A stretch of 64,000 nt of DNA from Boletus sp. NGJ (taxonomy: Eukaryota > Basidiomycota > Agaricomycetes > Boletales > Boletaceae): the NCBI GenBank assembly GCA_019096195.1, contig JAGTXK010000139.1:496001-560000 (forward strand), written 5' to 3'. The translations under genes and the position numbers were made by a program. Positions within the stretch are counted from its first letter, which is position 1. The number at the start of each line of letters is the position of its first letter. The notes under the pieces are model-generated. The model was given only the letters and a program-made list of their open reading frames with translations. It ran no database searches and was not told the origin of the DNA. Of this stretch, positions 23,047 through 34,697 are shown in pieces.

Positions 23047-26000
23047 ATGCTCGATGAATGTAAGTCGTCCGAGCAAACAAAGTCGTCACTTTTTCACCAT
23101 CCCTTCAGTCGTCGAGCACACAGCGCCCTCCGCCCATCCACGCTCTCCACTGCCTCACGTCCAGTACGATGGCTTCGAACCTGCCCCGCTAGCAGCTTCT
23201 GTCAGTGTCGCGCTCTCTGACTTTCCAAGCAACTAACCCCAGCTTAGCTCGATGCACAGTCTCCGACCTCCCCCCCCGCCGATGCACCCATCTTCGACCT
23301 TGGCAGAGTACAATACACACTTCCTGCTCCATTGCTCTCTCTTGCTGTCTCCTCCGATGTCCTGGCAATGGCCCTGTCTTTAAACCTCATCATTCTCATC
23401 GAGCTCTCGCATGCGGAACAAGTCCTCCAGATTCCTATTCCCCGCAAGCCCACGGAAATGTCTATACACAAGATATTCCTTGACCCCTCCGGCCGACATC
23501 TTGTCATCACGTCCCACCAAGGCGAGAACTGGTATCTATACCGCGGGTGGAAGAAACCCAAACCATTGAAATCTTTAAACAAAATGGTCATCGAGAGCAT
23601 TGCGTGGAATAAAGCAGCACTGTTGTCGTCTTCGCACTCCCTATCAACCAAGGAATTCTTGTTTGGAACGCGTAATGGTGGCATTTTCGAAGCAGTTCTC
23701 GATGCAGGAGAGGATCTTTTCAAGTCGCAAGAACGTCATTTGCAGTTGCTCTTTTCATTGCCCGAGAAGGCTCCAATCACCGGCATCAAATTTGAACTGT
23801 TCCCTCCGGCTGATCAAAGAAATGCACTAGTGATTGTGACCACACCCTCGCGCATCTACCAATTTACTGGTACACCGGACCGGCGCTCAGATGACGGGGG
23901 TCGCCTCTTTTCCTCCTTGTTCGCCATGTACCGAGAAACAGCCCCAAGTGAGTCTCCGAATTATCCCATGATGTTCTAGACTGAGACTACGAAGAGATAT
24001 CTGAATTACCTGGAGACTTGCAATATTCAGAACTGCACTTCTTCACGCCGAATTCGGATCAGGCTCTCTCGTTGCCCAAGACTCTCGCTTGGATGACAGG
24101 TCAGTGCTCTTCATAGCCGACAAAATTTTGTTCATCAACGCCGTTTGGTCCAGCACCAGGGATCTATCATGGGACTCTCAACTTTGACCCGAATTCTGAC
24201 GATCACGTTGATTCGACGCAACTCCTCCCCTACCCTCCGCTGGATTCCCCCGAGTCCCTTGCCTTACAACCGCATCCCCAAGTTCCCATCTCAATTCTAC
24301 TTACCGAGTTCCACTTCATACTGCTTTACAGAGATCGTATCGTAGGACTATGCACTCTGAACGGGAAACAGACCTACGAGGATGTCATCCCGCTGGTGAG
24401 CAGCATCATGCGCAGTTGAAGCATGCATCTCAAGATATCACAGAGACCAAACGAGACAGTCAAGGGGCTTGCAGCAGATCCTGTTCGTAAGACATATTGG
24501 GTTTATACTGACCAGTCGATCTTTGAGCTGGTGATCGGGAACGAGAGTCGTGATGTATGGCAAATATACCTTGCGCAAGGGGATTTCGATATCGCGTTGC
24601 GATATGCCAAGGTTGGTTTCGCTGGATGAGATGAAGAACGACGGCGATAACCCTTCGTCAGACTGCCACTCAACGCGACAAAGTCCTCTCTGTCCAGGCT
24701 CATGCTTTCTTTGAAGAAAAACGATACTTCCAAGCGGCTCAGTGTTATACACAGTGCTCAGTCTCTTTTGAAGAGGTGACCCTCAAGTTTCTAGACGTCG
24801 GCGAGCGGGACGCACTTCGGTCATATCTGATCAGCCGCTTAGAGCGGACTCGCAAAACTGTAAGTTGAAATCTTGTAGATCTCTGCACTTTGTTTAGACG
24901 TGCTTCACTAGGACCTGACGGCGCGCATGATGCTAGCAACTTGGCTTGTTGAGTTTTATCTTAGCAAATGTGACGAACTGGATGATCTCTGTGCATCCGA
25001 GGCTGCGACAAGTGATGCGGAGAACATGCAGGCAGAGCGTACCATTCTTGAAGAGGATCTCTGTCACTTCTTCGAGACCTACAAGGTTAGTACCCTTCAC
25101 CTTGTCTTGGCTGCCGTCTCGGATTTCTCCACAGGCAAACCTGGATCGTAACACCGTGTACGAGCTCATACAATCTCACGGGCGAACGGACATGCTGCTC
25201 TTCTACGCAACTATAGTTGGAGATTATGAACGGGTTATCCAACACTGGATACTCGAGGAAGATTGGTTGAAGGCGATCGACACGCTCAATCGCCAGGTTT
25301 GTTCATTGTTTTACCGTGGTGTATCGACCGACAAATTAATCGTACTAGTCGGATCTAGAGCTTTATTATCGTTTTGGCACAGTTCTTACCAGACACGCAC
25401 CGAAAGCGATGGTCGACTCGTGGCTCAAACAGTCGGCTCTGGACCCTTTGCGACTGATACCCTCCCTCTTGCAACTGCAGCACCTTCCTCGCGATCCATT
25501 GGTACCAAATCAAGCGGTGCGATATCTTGATCACGTTGTCTTCAACCAACACAACACTTCTTCTACTGTCCATAATCTACTGGTGACATTTCACATCTCC
25601 TCGTCCTCAAGCCCCCCTGGGGATGACGGCCCACTGTTACGTTTCCTTATGATGGCGCCTTCCAATCCGCTCACCGGCAAACCTTACTATAACTTGGACT
25701 ACGCTTTGCGGTTGTGCAAGAAATCGGGTCGGACACAGCCCTGCGTGCATATCTACTCGAAGATGGGTCTATATGAAAACAGTGTCGATCTTGCCCTGCA
25801 GAAGGGTGATCTCGAACTAGCAAAGATAAACGCCGATATGCCAGAAGGTGATCCTCAGTTGAGGAAGAAGCTTTGGTTGAAGATTGCTCGATATGTCGTA
25901 CAGGACAAGAAAGATATCAAAGCGTGAGTCGCGGTTGGGCTGGATTGGGCACACTCGTTAATTGTTTTCGGAGCCAGTGCAATGCGGTTCTTAGAAGATA

Positions 26001-26842
26001 CTGACCTGCTCAAAATCGAAGATATTCTGCCTTTCTTTCCGGATTTCGTCGTCATTGATGACTTCAAAGAAGAAATTGCGCATGCCCTGGAAGGCTACTC
26101 GGCTCACATTGATGACCTGAAGAAGGAGATGGATGACGCTACTCGCACTGCGGAGTCGATCAAGCAAGATATCGTCGAGCTGAAGAGCCGTTTCGTCACT
26201 ATTGATGCTGGAGAGCGATGCTCCGTTTGTGCACAGCTCTTACTGACTAGACAATCCTACATATTCCCTTGTCAACACACATTCCATGCTGATTGTCTGA
26301 TTGGACTGGTGAGTTTGCACATATTCGTGCAATGCTCGTCATTTGACCCGTGTTTCCAGGCGAAAGAGTACCTGCCCCGTCATGCCCTCAGACAGATTCT
26401 CATCCTGCAGACGGAACTCATCAAGGACGTTCAGACGACAGGTCTTGGGGACCATCCGGTCACGACGTCTTCCAGCGATGTGCGGCAGCCAACGCGACAG
26501 CGCACATTACTGTCAGCAAACTTTGCTAGCCCACTTCAGAACGGCACGAAGGCAGCGGGTTCACTCGGACGGAATATTCTCTCTGCGGGTGATCGGCTAC
26601 GAGACCTGATCTTACCAGATGCACTCGCTTCTGTCGTCTCAGCTCCTGGGTGGATACCTGGTATAGGTACCAGTGGTGGTCAGAAGGGACCAAATAAAGA
26701 CGCTGAGAAACAGGCGGAGAAGCTGCGGGCAGAGTTGGATGATGTGTTGGCAAGCAGTTGTCCCTTGTGCGAAAGTGTCATTGCAGGACTGGACAAACCA
26801 TTTGTGAACGATGGAGAGGTAGACATGACATGGGTGCTATAG
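23047..26842 (+). CDS. VPS18: VPS18, core subunit of the HOPS and CORVET tethering complexes
   Basis: Class C Vps core subunit acting in endosome and vacuole fusion. Twelve exons were traced. The start MLDEF is split by an intron after 13 nt. Family blocks in order: VQYTLPAPLLSLAVSSDVLA, IPRKPTEMSIHKIFLDPSG, GENWYLYRGWKK, TPSRIYQFTG, KGLAADPVRKTYWVYTDQS, the solenoid part (LISRLERTRKT, MLATWLVEFYLSKC, IYSKMGLYENSVDLAL), and WLKIARYVVQDKKDIK. The C-terminal end has the RING-like zinc domain: CSVCAQ, CQHTFHADC and CPLCESV. The stop at 26,842 follows directly after LDKPFVNDGE, as in relatives. Tail to tail with CGR1, 38 bp between stop codons, so the transcripts must overlap or end very close together. 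Confidence 0.94.
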
Positions 26843-26880
26843 CGCCGTCTCATCTTCTTATGTCCCCACTTGATATATTC

Positions 26881-27402
26881 TCAACCGTTGATTTTTTTGG
26901 TACGTCCAGCTCTGCGTCGTAGTCGGGCAGATTTCCTCGCACCCATCTACATAGATGTCAGAAGCGCATCAGGTCAGAGAATAAATGCGGCGTGTACAAT
27001 GGCTTTTTCCTGTTCCAATCTGCGGCGTTCTTCGCTTGCCCTCTGGCGTTGGAGGGTTATCTCCCTTTTCCTGAGACGAGTCTGTGGTGTATGTAGTACT
27101 CGGTTGAGAGCCTGAGGAACTCACTGTTGTTTTGCAGTCTGCTTCTCCTGCTTGAGCTCGGACTCGAGCTTTTTGACGGCGTGCTCACACTTGGTTTTCT
27201 CCATCCGCACATGCCATTTTGTCTTGTGTCCTGCGGAGGACTGTGAGCGACTGGTAGGCGGTTTGATCAAAACATCAGCTGATCAACACGAAGGAGGCGA
27301 TGTCCCGTACGCGGTGGCAGTTTTTGGCAGCTTCCACGAGTTTCCCGACACACGGCCGTTGGTAGACGCAGCGAGGTCCTTGTGCTCGTGTGTATGATCC
27401 AT
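26881..27402 (-). CDS. CGR1: rRNA-processing protein CGR1
   Basis: Nucleolar protein required for 60S pre-rRNA processing. Four exons (27402-27311, 27250-27125, 27070-26998, 26946-26881) join to 118 residues. The N-terminal part reads GRVSGNSWKLPKTAT, and the C-terminal half is a highly charged helix (KREITLQRQRASEERRRLEQ) ending KAIMGARKSARLRRRAGRTK, the classic CGR1 signature. Length matches the family (about 110-120). The second exon's acceptor was chosen because it alone restores the frame into the charged helix. Head to head with the Ser/Pro-rich gene at 27,548, which lies 145 bp away. Confidence 0.9.
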
Positions 27403-27547
27403 ATTCGCGTCGCAAGTCATCAGCATGAGAAAAAGATAGAGCTCGTGGTGTTTTTTTTTTATGTAACTTGGGGCTTATTTGTCTGCCAGAAATCCCAGCT
27501 CCCTCCCAGTCTCTCAGACGGGTCGCAACGGCAGGTCTTGTACGACG
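27403..27547. promoter_or_regulatory. Shared upstream region of CGR1 and the 27,548 gene
   Basis: 145 bp between divergent start codons, with a poly-T run near 27,451-27,461. Such dA:dT tracts often keep promoters free of nucleosomes in fungi. No TATA box seen. Confidence 0.5.
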
Positions 27548-30048
27548 ATGGCCGTGTCGTTGCGCTCCTCAACGGATGCTCACGAGAACGCCCTCAGGTC
27601 CGTCTCTGACCGCCGCCATTACCTGCGCCATCGCTCCCGTTTCCCGTCCCTCACCGAGTTTCCCGACTCTCCCTCGGTCTATAGTCATGCCTATCACTCT
27701 CCCGACGCCGACGTGTACTCTGACACTGCGTCCTTCTCTCGCCTCTCTGACCCTCCAGATTGCCTAGAGTGCGACGACGAAACAGCTTCTACTATACGCT
27801 CTCTCTCTACTGAAGACGTCCAGGATGACTCTGACATTGACGACTGCACTGACGACGCCTCACACCGAATTAGCCTGCAGGGTCCCAAGATCAGGTTTCA
27901 CTCTCGCGCGCCTTGGGAGACAGACGATGCCATCCCGCCTGGCGAGGAATCAGATAACAGCCATAGGTCTGCCACGTTTGGGAGCAAGCTCAAAGGAAAG
28001 GCCTCCAGGGCGGACAGTCTTATCCGCACTTTTACTAGAGGCTCTTCCACTGCCAGTAGACCCAGTGTTGATTCTGCACGCTCACAGGTCTCAGCAACCT
28101 CCTCTTTCGAAATCACAGCGGGAAACTACTCTGGTTCTCGTGGTGCTCTGTAGTGAGTCGATAGGATATTCCAGTATCCTATTCCAGTTTCACTGATGTC
28201 CAATACAGTGATCTTGCAAGGCAATCCATGTCGGGTTCCTCCTTGTCATCTTCCGCTTCCACTTTCGCACGCGCGACCAAATATCCAGTACCCTCTCACC
28301 ACATCAGTCAGACTCATACCGTCTGCTTGGGAATGGTCCCCCCGTCGATGATTCTCGAAAGTGCTCCCATGCTTCCCTCATCCTCTGATACCTCCCACAC
28401 TTGCAACGAGCACGGCGCGAAACCATCTCAGGTCCCTTTGCCTCAAGAACGACAGTCTTATGACGAGTTCGTACATCCTTACGCTAATCCTGATTTGGTG
28501 GCTCCATATACCCAATCTCCCGAGACGATACCCTCCCATCACCCATTCTTGGGGAATATGAACGGAAGTGACTCCAACAGTACTGTCACCGACTCAACTA
28601 GTACCAGATCTGCAGCGTTTTCAGTCATCTCCAACGAGACATCTACTACATCATTAACTTCCCGCGAGGTTTTCCACGGAAATCCTCGTGTTAACGGCAA
28701 AGAAATATCCTCTCCAATTTCTGTCCTTCACCAGGGGGACATTAGTTATGTTGATCGCGACAGCAGATTTTTGTCTCTACATCCACCCCCTGTTGGTTTT
28801 GATGGTTCTCGCCGGAGTAATCCTCGGTCACCCACTGTCACCCTTATCTCCCTTCAAGAAGCGCAGGCAAGGGAGAGATTCCGCAGCAATACAGTCCACA
28901 CCACAGTTGCTCGATCAAAGCTACCCTTTCCCACTTCAGATGATATATCCGAGACAACAAAAGACCAAACCGAGGAGATGGACACCGCTGGCATACTAGC
29001 TCGTACACGTGCTCGATCAACTAGTATCGGGACTCGGTACAAGACCATCCCACTTCCTTCGTCTCAGTCTCAATTTACTGAGACGAGAGAGGAATCCGCC
29101 GTTTCAGCCCCAATGAGTGCTGTTCCTGGACGGGCACTCAAACATAAGAAAAGTGGGTTCATGCGGCTCTTCAGTGGTCGTAATCCAGAAGGAGAGAAAG
29201 AAAGAAGCCCACCCCCGCCAGTTCCTCCCTTTGCCGATGTGGCATATGCTGAACAAAACTTGCAAATTCATGGGACCGGGAAGACCTCGAAGACCGCGCT
29301 TACAAAGGCGAAACCCTCCTTTTCGCCGCCGATGAGCTCAGGTGCGAGTCTGGCTTCGACAAACAGTGCTTCATCCGGTGGCGATGGCCTCGACGGGAAG
29401 GGGCCTTCTTCACGCAGACGGCAACCACCTTCGCTCTCCATCGTTACCAGACCCTCGGATCATAGTATTCCAGGTCAAAGTTCATCGGGCTTGAACTTCG
29501 CACCAACACCACCTCGCTCTCTTACTGTCCCACAGAGTGCTCCTCCAGGCAACACCGACTTCCCGGGCCTCAAGCTTCGACCTGTGTCCACCTCCTTCAG
29601 CTCCCACTTTGCTGGTATTGTAGCAGGTGTCGGAGAAGAACTGCAACATGATGTACATACACCGAGTTCTGCCGCGAGCTCGGGCACTGCGCTGTCTCCC
29701 TTCACGCCCGTTTCCACGCGCCGCAGCGATGATGCACCAACGACCGCAGGAGAGACTCCGGGAGAAGTGCATTTGACCATTAAAGGACTACAGGATCAAC
29801 TTGTGTCCACTAAGAAGGCTTGGCAGCAGCAAATTTGGGAGTTACGTGGACGGATCAGAGACCTGACCTCTGAACTAGAGGATCTTCGAGCAGCAGACTA
29901 CCAGGTGTACTGCGAGGTCTGTGGTCGAGGAGAACCACAAAGGCGTCATGCTTCACCGTCGGACGAGCAGCAGCTGAAGAAGGTTAGCATAGTCAACCGA
30001 CCAAGGGCTCGTACTGGCGACACAGCACGTTTTGCGAGCGGTAACTGA
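27548..30048 (+). CDS. Ser/Pro-rich protein of unknown function with C-terminal coiled coil and Cys motif (814 aa)
   Basis: Two exons (27548-28152, 28209-30048) join to exactly 815 codons. Most of the protein is low-complexity and rich in Ser, Thr and Pro, probably disordered and phosphorylated. Ordered-looking parts are: FGSKLKGKASRADSLIRTFT (about residues 145-165); ALKHKKSGFMRLFSGRN (about 505-520), a basic amphipathic motif; and near the end VHLTIKGLQDQLVSTKKAWQ, which starts a coiled coil of about 45 residues, followed by YCEVCGRGEP, a short Cys pair. The start is the first ATG of the frame. I do not recognise a named family; the basic patch suggests membrane or cytoskeleton binding, but this is inference. 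Confidence 0.75.
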
Positions 30049-30434
30049 AACATCCACACTCTTGATTTCATTCCTTTCATACTCTTGTATCGCGGATAGA
30101 TGCGTTGAGTGTCATTTCTTGGTATCGTGCGATGGCGATGGACATATTGTGCATGCCACAGCACACCCTATATTCTATGTTCAGTTCCACAGGACGAGCT
30201 TCACACCCTTCCTTATTTTTATTGGTTTTATCCTATTCGTGGTGCTACCCCCTCCCGCTCATTAAGAGAGTTTCCCCCTCTGTCCCTCGTTCACTTCCCT
30301 CGGTTTGTTCGTCTGGCTTTCAGTCCAGTGTGCATATATATTTCTAAATGCATATACTCTCAAGTACCATACGCGAGGTCATGTATGCTGACGGGCATAT
30401 GTAATGGTTGTGGTCCTCTACCTTGACAGGGGGG
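30049..30434. other. Convergent intergenic stretch
   Basis: 386 bp between two stop codons facing each other. It is pyrimidine-rich on the plus strand and contains AT-rich stretches suitable for polyadenylation. No gene or repeat recognised. Confidence 0.5.
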
Positions 30435-33400
30435 TTAAGCATCGTCGTCTCCTCCAAGGAGCCAGCCAATTCCCTTCTGCAGGACGCGACCTGCTTGTGT
30501 TGAAACCTCATCGCTATCGAACCTGCCTCTAGTCCCATCTCTGCTTTTTGACCGCGTATCCTCTCCAGAACTACCAGAACGCGCGCGGCCTGTGACGGCG
30601 AACGTAAAATTTGACGCCACGCGATTGAACGCTCTGCCAGCTAGTGCAGCGGCATCCTCCGCATTTATGAGAGGTGTTGCGGGTATGTGTAATTCGCCAA
30701 GTCTGTCTCGCAGAGATGAGGCATGTTTTTGTGACGATGGTGTGTTGCGCTTGGACTGAGTGACTGTCCTAGAAGCCAGGTATTCACGACGGCTCTCGAT
30801 GTCTTCCTTTTCTAAACGTCGCCAAGATATAAGAACGTCGTGAAGTCTATCGGCGGGACAAAGTTGCAGCGCGCGACCCAAAAGTGAGAGTTTCGCTTCG
30901 ACATCCTCAAATTCAGGATGTCGCCCAAGCTGGAAACAAGCAACCCAGCAGACATCGCTCGCCTCCCGAATAGTCTCGTCCTCGTTGTCATTTGATGCCT
31001 CCGCACTCAGCTTTGAGACCTTTTCAATCATTCGTTTGCTAGTTTCGTAGGCACGTGAGAAGTCTTCGACCTGGAGTGCAGTGCCTGAGAGCATGGCGAG
31101 TATCCTCACTTCTGCGACCACATCACCTTCAAAGCCGAGCTTGTGTAGGAGATCGAGAATAACCTCTGTGTGTTTGTATGCGTCTGCTGTGCTCGAGAGG
31201 ACACGTGAAATGAGAGAAAGACGGTCCTTGGTCAAGCGGATCTCGATTGGGGAGAGCGGAACACCAGGTCGTGAGAGTATGTTGAAGGAGGAAAGCCGGG
31301 AAGTGGCTTCGATAAAGTCGCGCTCTTTGCTCAGACGCTCCGAAGGAGGTGGAACAGCGAGGCTGGAGGGAGAGTAAGCCACTTGGCGCCGGGGAATTCG
31401 AATCCTTACCAGTCATAAGCTAGCTTCATATCACCGGTCTTGTAATTTCCTGAACTTGCATTGTCGTAAAATTCACGTGAGACAGAGAGAGAAATCTCTT
31501 CTGCGATGAGAGGAGGTAGGGACAATTTCCCATGCCTCTGTCGGAGAAGCTCTCCTGCAATATCGAACGCTACTGGATCGATGAGGACGTACGCCGTGGA
31601 AATGAAAGATACTCACAACCCGAGCTCAACAAGCCAGCGAAGAAAATCGAGGAAACTTCGTCTCTCGAAAGAAGTCCGAACGCGCTCTTGAGCCCGGTCT
31701 CGCTACTTCCACAAAGCTTGAGCATGTCCTCCAACAGCCATTCCCACTCATCCTTTCCATTGAGCTCACTCGAGCTTCCCGTGCGTCTGGCCATTCTGTT
31801 TGCCCATGCGCGTTGCTCGACTGCATCGTATGCACTCTGCAAGAACCATTGCAAAGGTGCCCCTACATTCCACCGCGATAGTATTTCCCCGGACTCCAAG
31901 TGTACGTCCAATATATCAAGTGCGCGCGAGAGCGAAACAAGTGGGAGCGGTTTGAAGAAAAGCATTAGGTCAGAGGACGAACAGTGCGGCCGGGTCGTGG
32001 ACGGTGTCACGAAAGATCCGAGAGATATTATCGTCGCATCTGCTTCGTCTACTTCATCCTCAGTTCCTGGTGTGATTTCCCAAGCTGGAAGACACTCGAA
32101 TATAGAACTCATTTTAGACCATTCAGCGCGGCTGTCACTGCCGTATAGACACGCGAGAGCTAGCCTTGCGACGTCCTCGTCGTTACGAATGATGCGGTGT
32201 GTGACAGGAAGGGTGGGCTTGGACGCTTCGAAAATTGCGGCGACAATTGGCAACGGGGCCGAGAGAATATAGTCATAAAGGAGGCGAATAGGTAGACCTG
32301 GGTCGGGATTGCCGGCGCGCTCTGCCCGTGCCTCCAGAACAAATAGATAAGGCATCACGAGGCGAGTGATGTCCTTCGCGACGGTGTCTGGAGCTGAATG
32401 GGCGAGGTAGGCACGCACAATTTCTGCAGGCTCTGTACTCCACCAGCAGGCGAGCGTCCAATCTTGGCTGTCTTGGGGTTCGCGAGGCTGAGGCGAATCA
32501 TAGACCAATCTGGAAAGAAGGCTGAGGTCTTCACCTAGCTCGTCGAGGTCAGGTACTCCACGAGAAGCTCCATGCTGAACAGTTGCGAGAGCTATATCGA
32601 GAATACCAGTGGATGCAATGATGACGTCCACACGGCGCTTGTACCAATCAGCAAGATCTTTGGGCCCAAGTGACTCTGTGCATGCTGTAGCATCATCTTT
32701 TGACTGATACAATTCAAATTCGATGTGAGAGACAGCTTGTGAGGCCTTGAGCGCAGCATCGACCTCGGGTGTCTCGACCCAGTCCTGCTCTGTTCTCCAA
32801 CTGTTGAAGGACGGTGTTTGTTCTGCATCCTGGCTAATGTCATAAGCTGGAAGTATTTCGCGATACTCGGATGGGTGTGTATGACTAGGTATACTGTCAA
32901 GTATGACGAAACGGGAGGGCCAAAGAGCGGCAGAGTGGTGAAGCATGATTGTCCGCAGTGCGGTAAATCGTTGCTGGGAAGCGAGGAAGCAGGCTATCTG
33001 TAGCATGTCTTCGGCCAAAAATTCGGGACAATGGAATGGGTGGGTCGGCTGGCCTATGTCGTGGAGGGGGAAGGGATATCTCGCCGTCTTCAGCCCACGG
33101 ATCATCCTCCCATTCCTCATCAATATCGTCAGAGTGATCCTCCTCCGTCGATACGTCCTTGCATATCTGCACGAAGGACGAAAGTCTGTCGCAACGGTGG
33201 AGAAGAAGGGCGCGCATGCGGCAGAGTTGGGCATCGTCTGGAGCGTCATTGAAGTACATGGTGAGTACTTGATTGTTTCCACTAAAGGAGTCTGCATCGG
33301 GGGTAGGGATACGAGGTGCAGCTTGGGCTCTATGGACGGCCGAGCTAGTGCGAGTGATTCCCAGCTCGAGAAGTGACCGCTGTGTGTCAACATTGTCCAC

Positions 33401-33532
33401 GCGCCTATCGACACAGGCCGCTACAGCCCAAAGGTCATCGTCGACGGCGGAGAGGACATCCCGAACGTTCTCAGGGGTAATATCCTGATCTTGAATGTTT
33501 TGCCAGCGTATGTAGGGCTGCGTTTCGTCCAT
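30435..33532 (-). CDS. SEC39: Sec39/NBAS-domain protein, Dsl1 complex subunit
   Basis: Subunit of the Dsl1/NRZ tether that captures Golgi-derived COPI vesicles at the ER. The protein is a long alpha-solenoid. It begins MDETQPYIRWQNI, has the acidic stretch DEEWEDDPWAEDGE, and the Sec39 domain blocks FLAEDMLQIACFLASQQRF, MPYLFVLEARAERAGN, LLYDYILSAPLPIVAAIF, IAGELLRQRHGKLSLPP, and HTEVILDLLHKLGFEGD. Introns near 31,570-31,620 and 31,383-31,430 join cleanly. Between the acidic stretch and FLAEDML the frame shifts by one base in an A5 run on the plus strand (33,017-33,021) with no convincing intron, so either there is a sequencing error or this allele is disrupted. Everything else looks intact. 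The C-terminal about 130 residues are Ser/Arg-rich. Confidence 0.82.
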
Positions 33533-33832
33533 GGTGGTAGTACTTGACCAAGCAGGCGTCCGCCTGGCGCTCACGTGTACATCCACCACTGCATGTCAAT
33601 AGCAACCAAAGATCATTATGTCGCGCAACAACTAGACTACTTTTCATCGATCCAGCGACTGTATGACTAAAAGCGAAAAACCAGAGCCTGTATGGTGTGT
33701 ACTGCGCAAAACGAGCCGGGAAGTCCCATCGGAATGCGAACGATCTACGTGATTGGGTCCATGTGTAATATCCCATTACCCGAGCAAGTGAATAGCTGAC
33801 GACCAATGCGCGCATCGAGGAACAAGGACGAT
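33533..33832. other. Intergenic stretch between SEC39 and NIP7
   Basis: 300 bp upstream of SEC39 and downstream of NIP7, both minus strand. An open frame runs through it on the minus strand but has no domain and overlaps the NIP7 3' end in the wrong frame. Nothing else seen. Confidence 0.45.
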
Positions 33833-34637
33833 TCAGAAAAGCGTTTCCTGAGAAGCGAGTCAGCACTTGAACACGAGAGAAGTACGTTGCAAGGACCTCG
33901 TCTCGAAGATATTCCCCAACATCCCTGGTAGAGAGAGTATGAGCAAAGACGATAAAGACAACTGAGCAGACGGGGACGCACGCTTGATGGAATACAATGA
34001 TGGCTGTAGGATCTAATTTACGTGTGTCGATAGTTGACCGGGCAGTTACACCAAATCCCTGAAAACGAGATCGATTTGTATGAACGCACGAAAAGATGAA
34101 TGGAGAAGAGGTACCAGCGGAACATCATTCATGCTGAATACGACCACACCTTGATGCTCGGGAGTATCCTCTGTGATTCGACCAAGGTGTGCCTTGAGGA
34201 TATGGTTGCCATACAGGAAAGGCATTTCGCCATTAGGCTTGATCCAGACCTTGGAAAGATGTTAGATGTAGGTGCGAAACGAATGGCAGATATACCTTGT
34301 ATTTCGCATACTGGGCGATGTGGTCGAGAGCAGTGACATGGAGCTTGAACTTTCCGCTTTTGCTGAATTTTCCGAAGCAAGTGCCGAGAGTGACGAGATT
34401 TGGTCGTGCGACGGAGATGGTTAGACGCATCGACGATTCAGAGACATAATAGACTTTGTCCTTGTGCAATCTGAAGCAATAGGGCTCGTCCTTGCGGTCG
34501 ATGAGGTGGATGAGATTCTTGCCCTGTGGGTGAAGCTGTGGGGGTGCGAGCAGTGGATAGTGAAGGGGTGGACGTACGACGTAGTTTGCGAGTTTTGTAA
34601 AGACGGCTTTGCTTTCGTCTTGTGTGAGTGGACGCAT
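33833..34637 (-). CDS. NIP7: 60S ribosome biogenesis protein NIP7
   Basis: Conserved nucleolar factor with a C-terminal PUA domain, needed for 27S pre-rRNA processing. The start is [19 protein letters not shown]. After an intron comes [19 protein letters not shown], then [77 protein letters not shown] and [20 protein letters not shown]. Two small last exons give [10 protein letters not shown] and ETLF followed by the stop, exactly where the family ends (DEDTLF). About six exons. Head to head with NRDE2, 60 bp apart. An in-frame upstream ATG at 34,679 lies inside NRDE2's upstream region and is not the likely start. Confidence 0.95.
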
Positions 34638-34697
34638 CGATGATGGTAGTTGAGAGTTGCTTGTCACTGCCACCGTCACGGTTACCCTCCAACATAC
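34638..34697. promoter_or_regulatory. 60-bp shared upstream region of NIP7 and NRDE2
   Basis: The shortest head-to-head gap in the window. The upstream regions must overlap completely, so co-regulation is expected. No TATA box seen. Confidence 0.55.

Noticed and set aside
31532-32272. Long plus-strand open frame (246 residues) over SEC39
   Set aside because: It is antisense to a well-supported SEC39 exon, is Ser-rich with no domain, and looks like a frame shadow.
33471-33866. Minus-strand open frame of 131 residues between SEC39 and NIP7
   Set aside because: It overlaps the NIP7 last exon in the wrong frame and starts inside its last intron; no domain.
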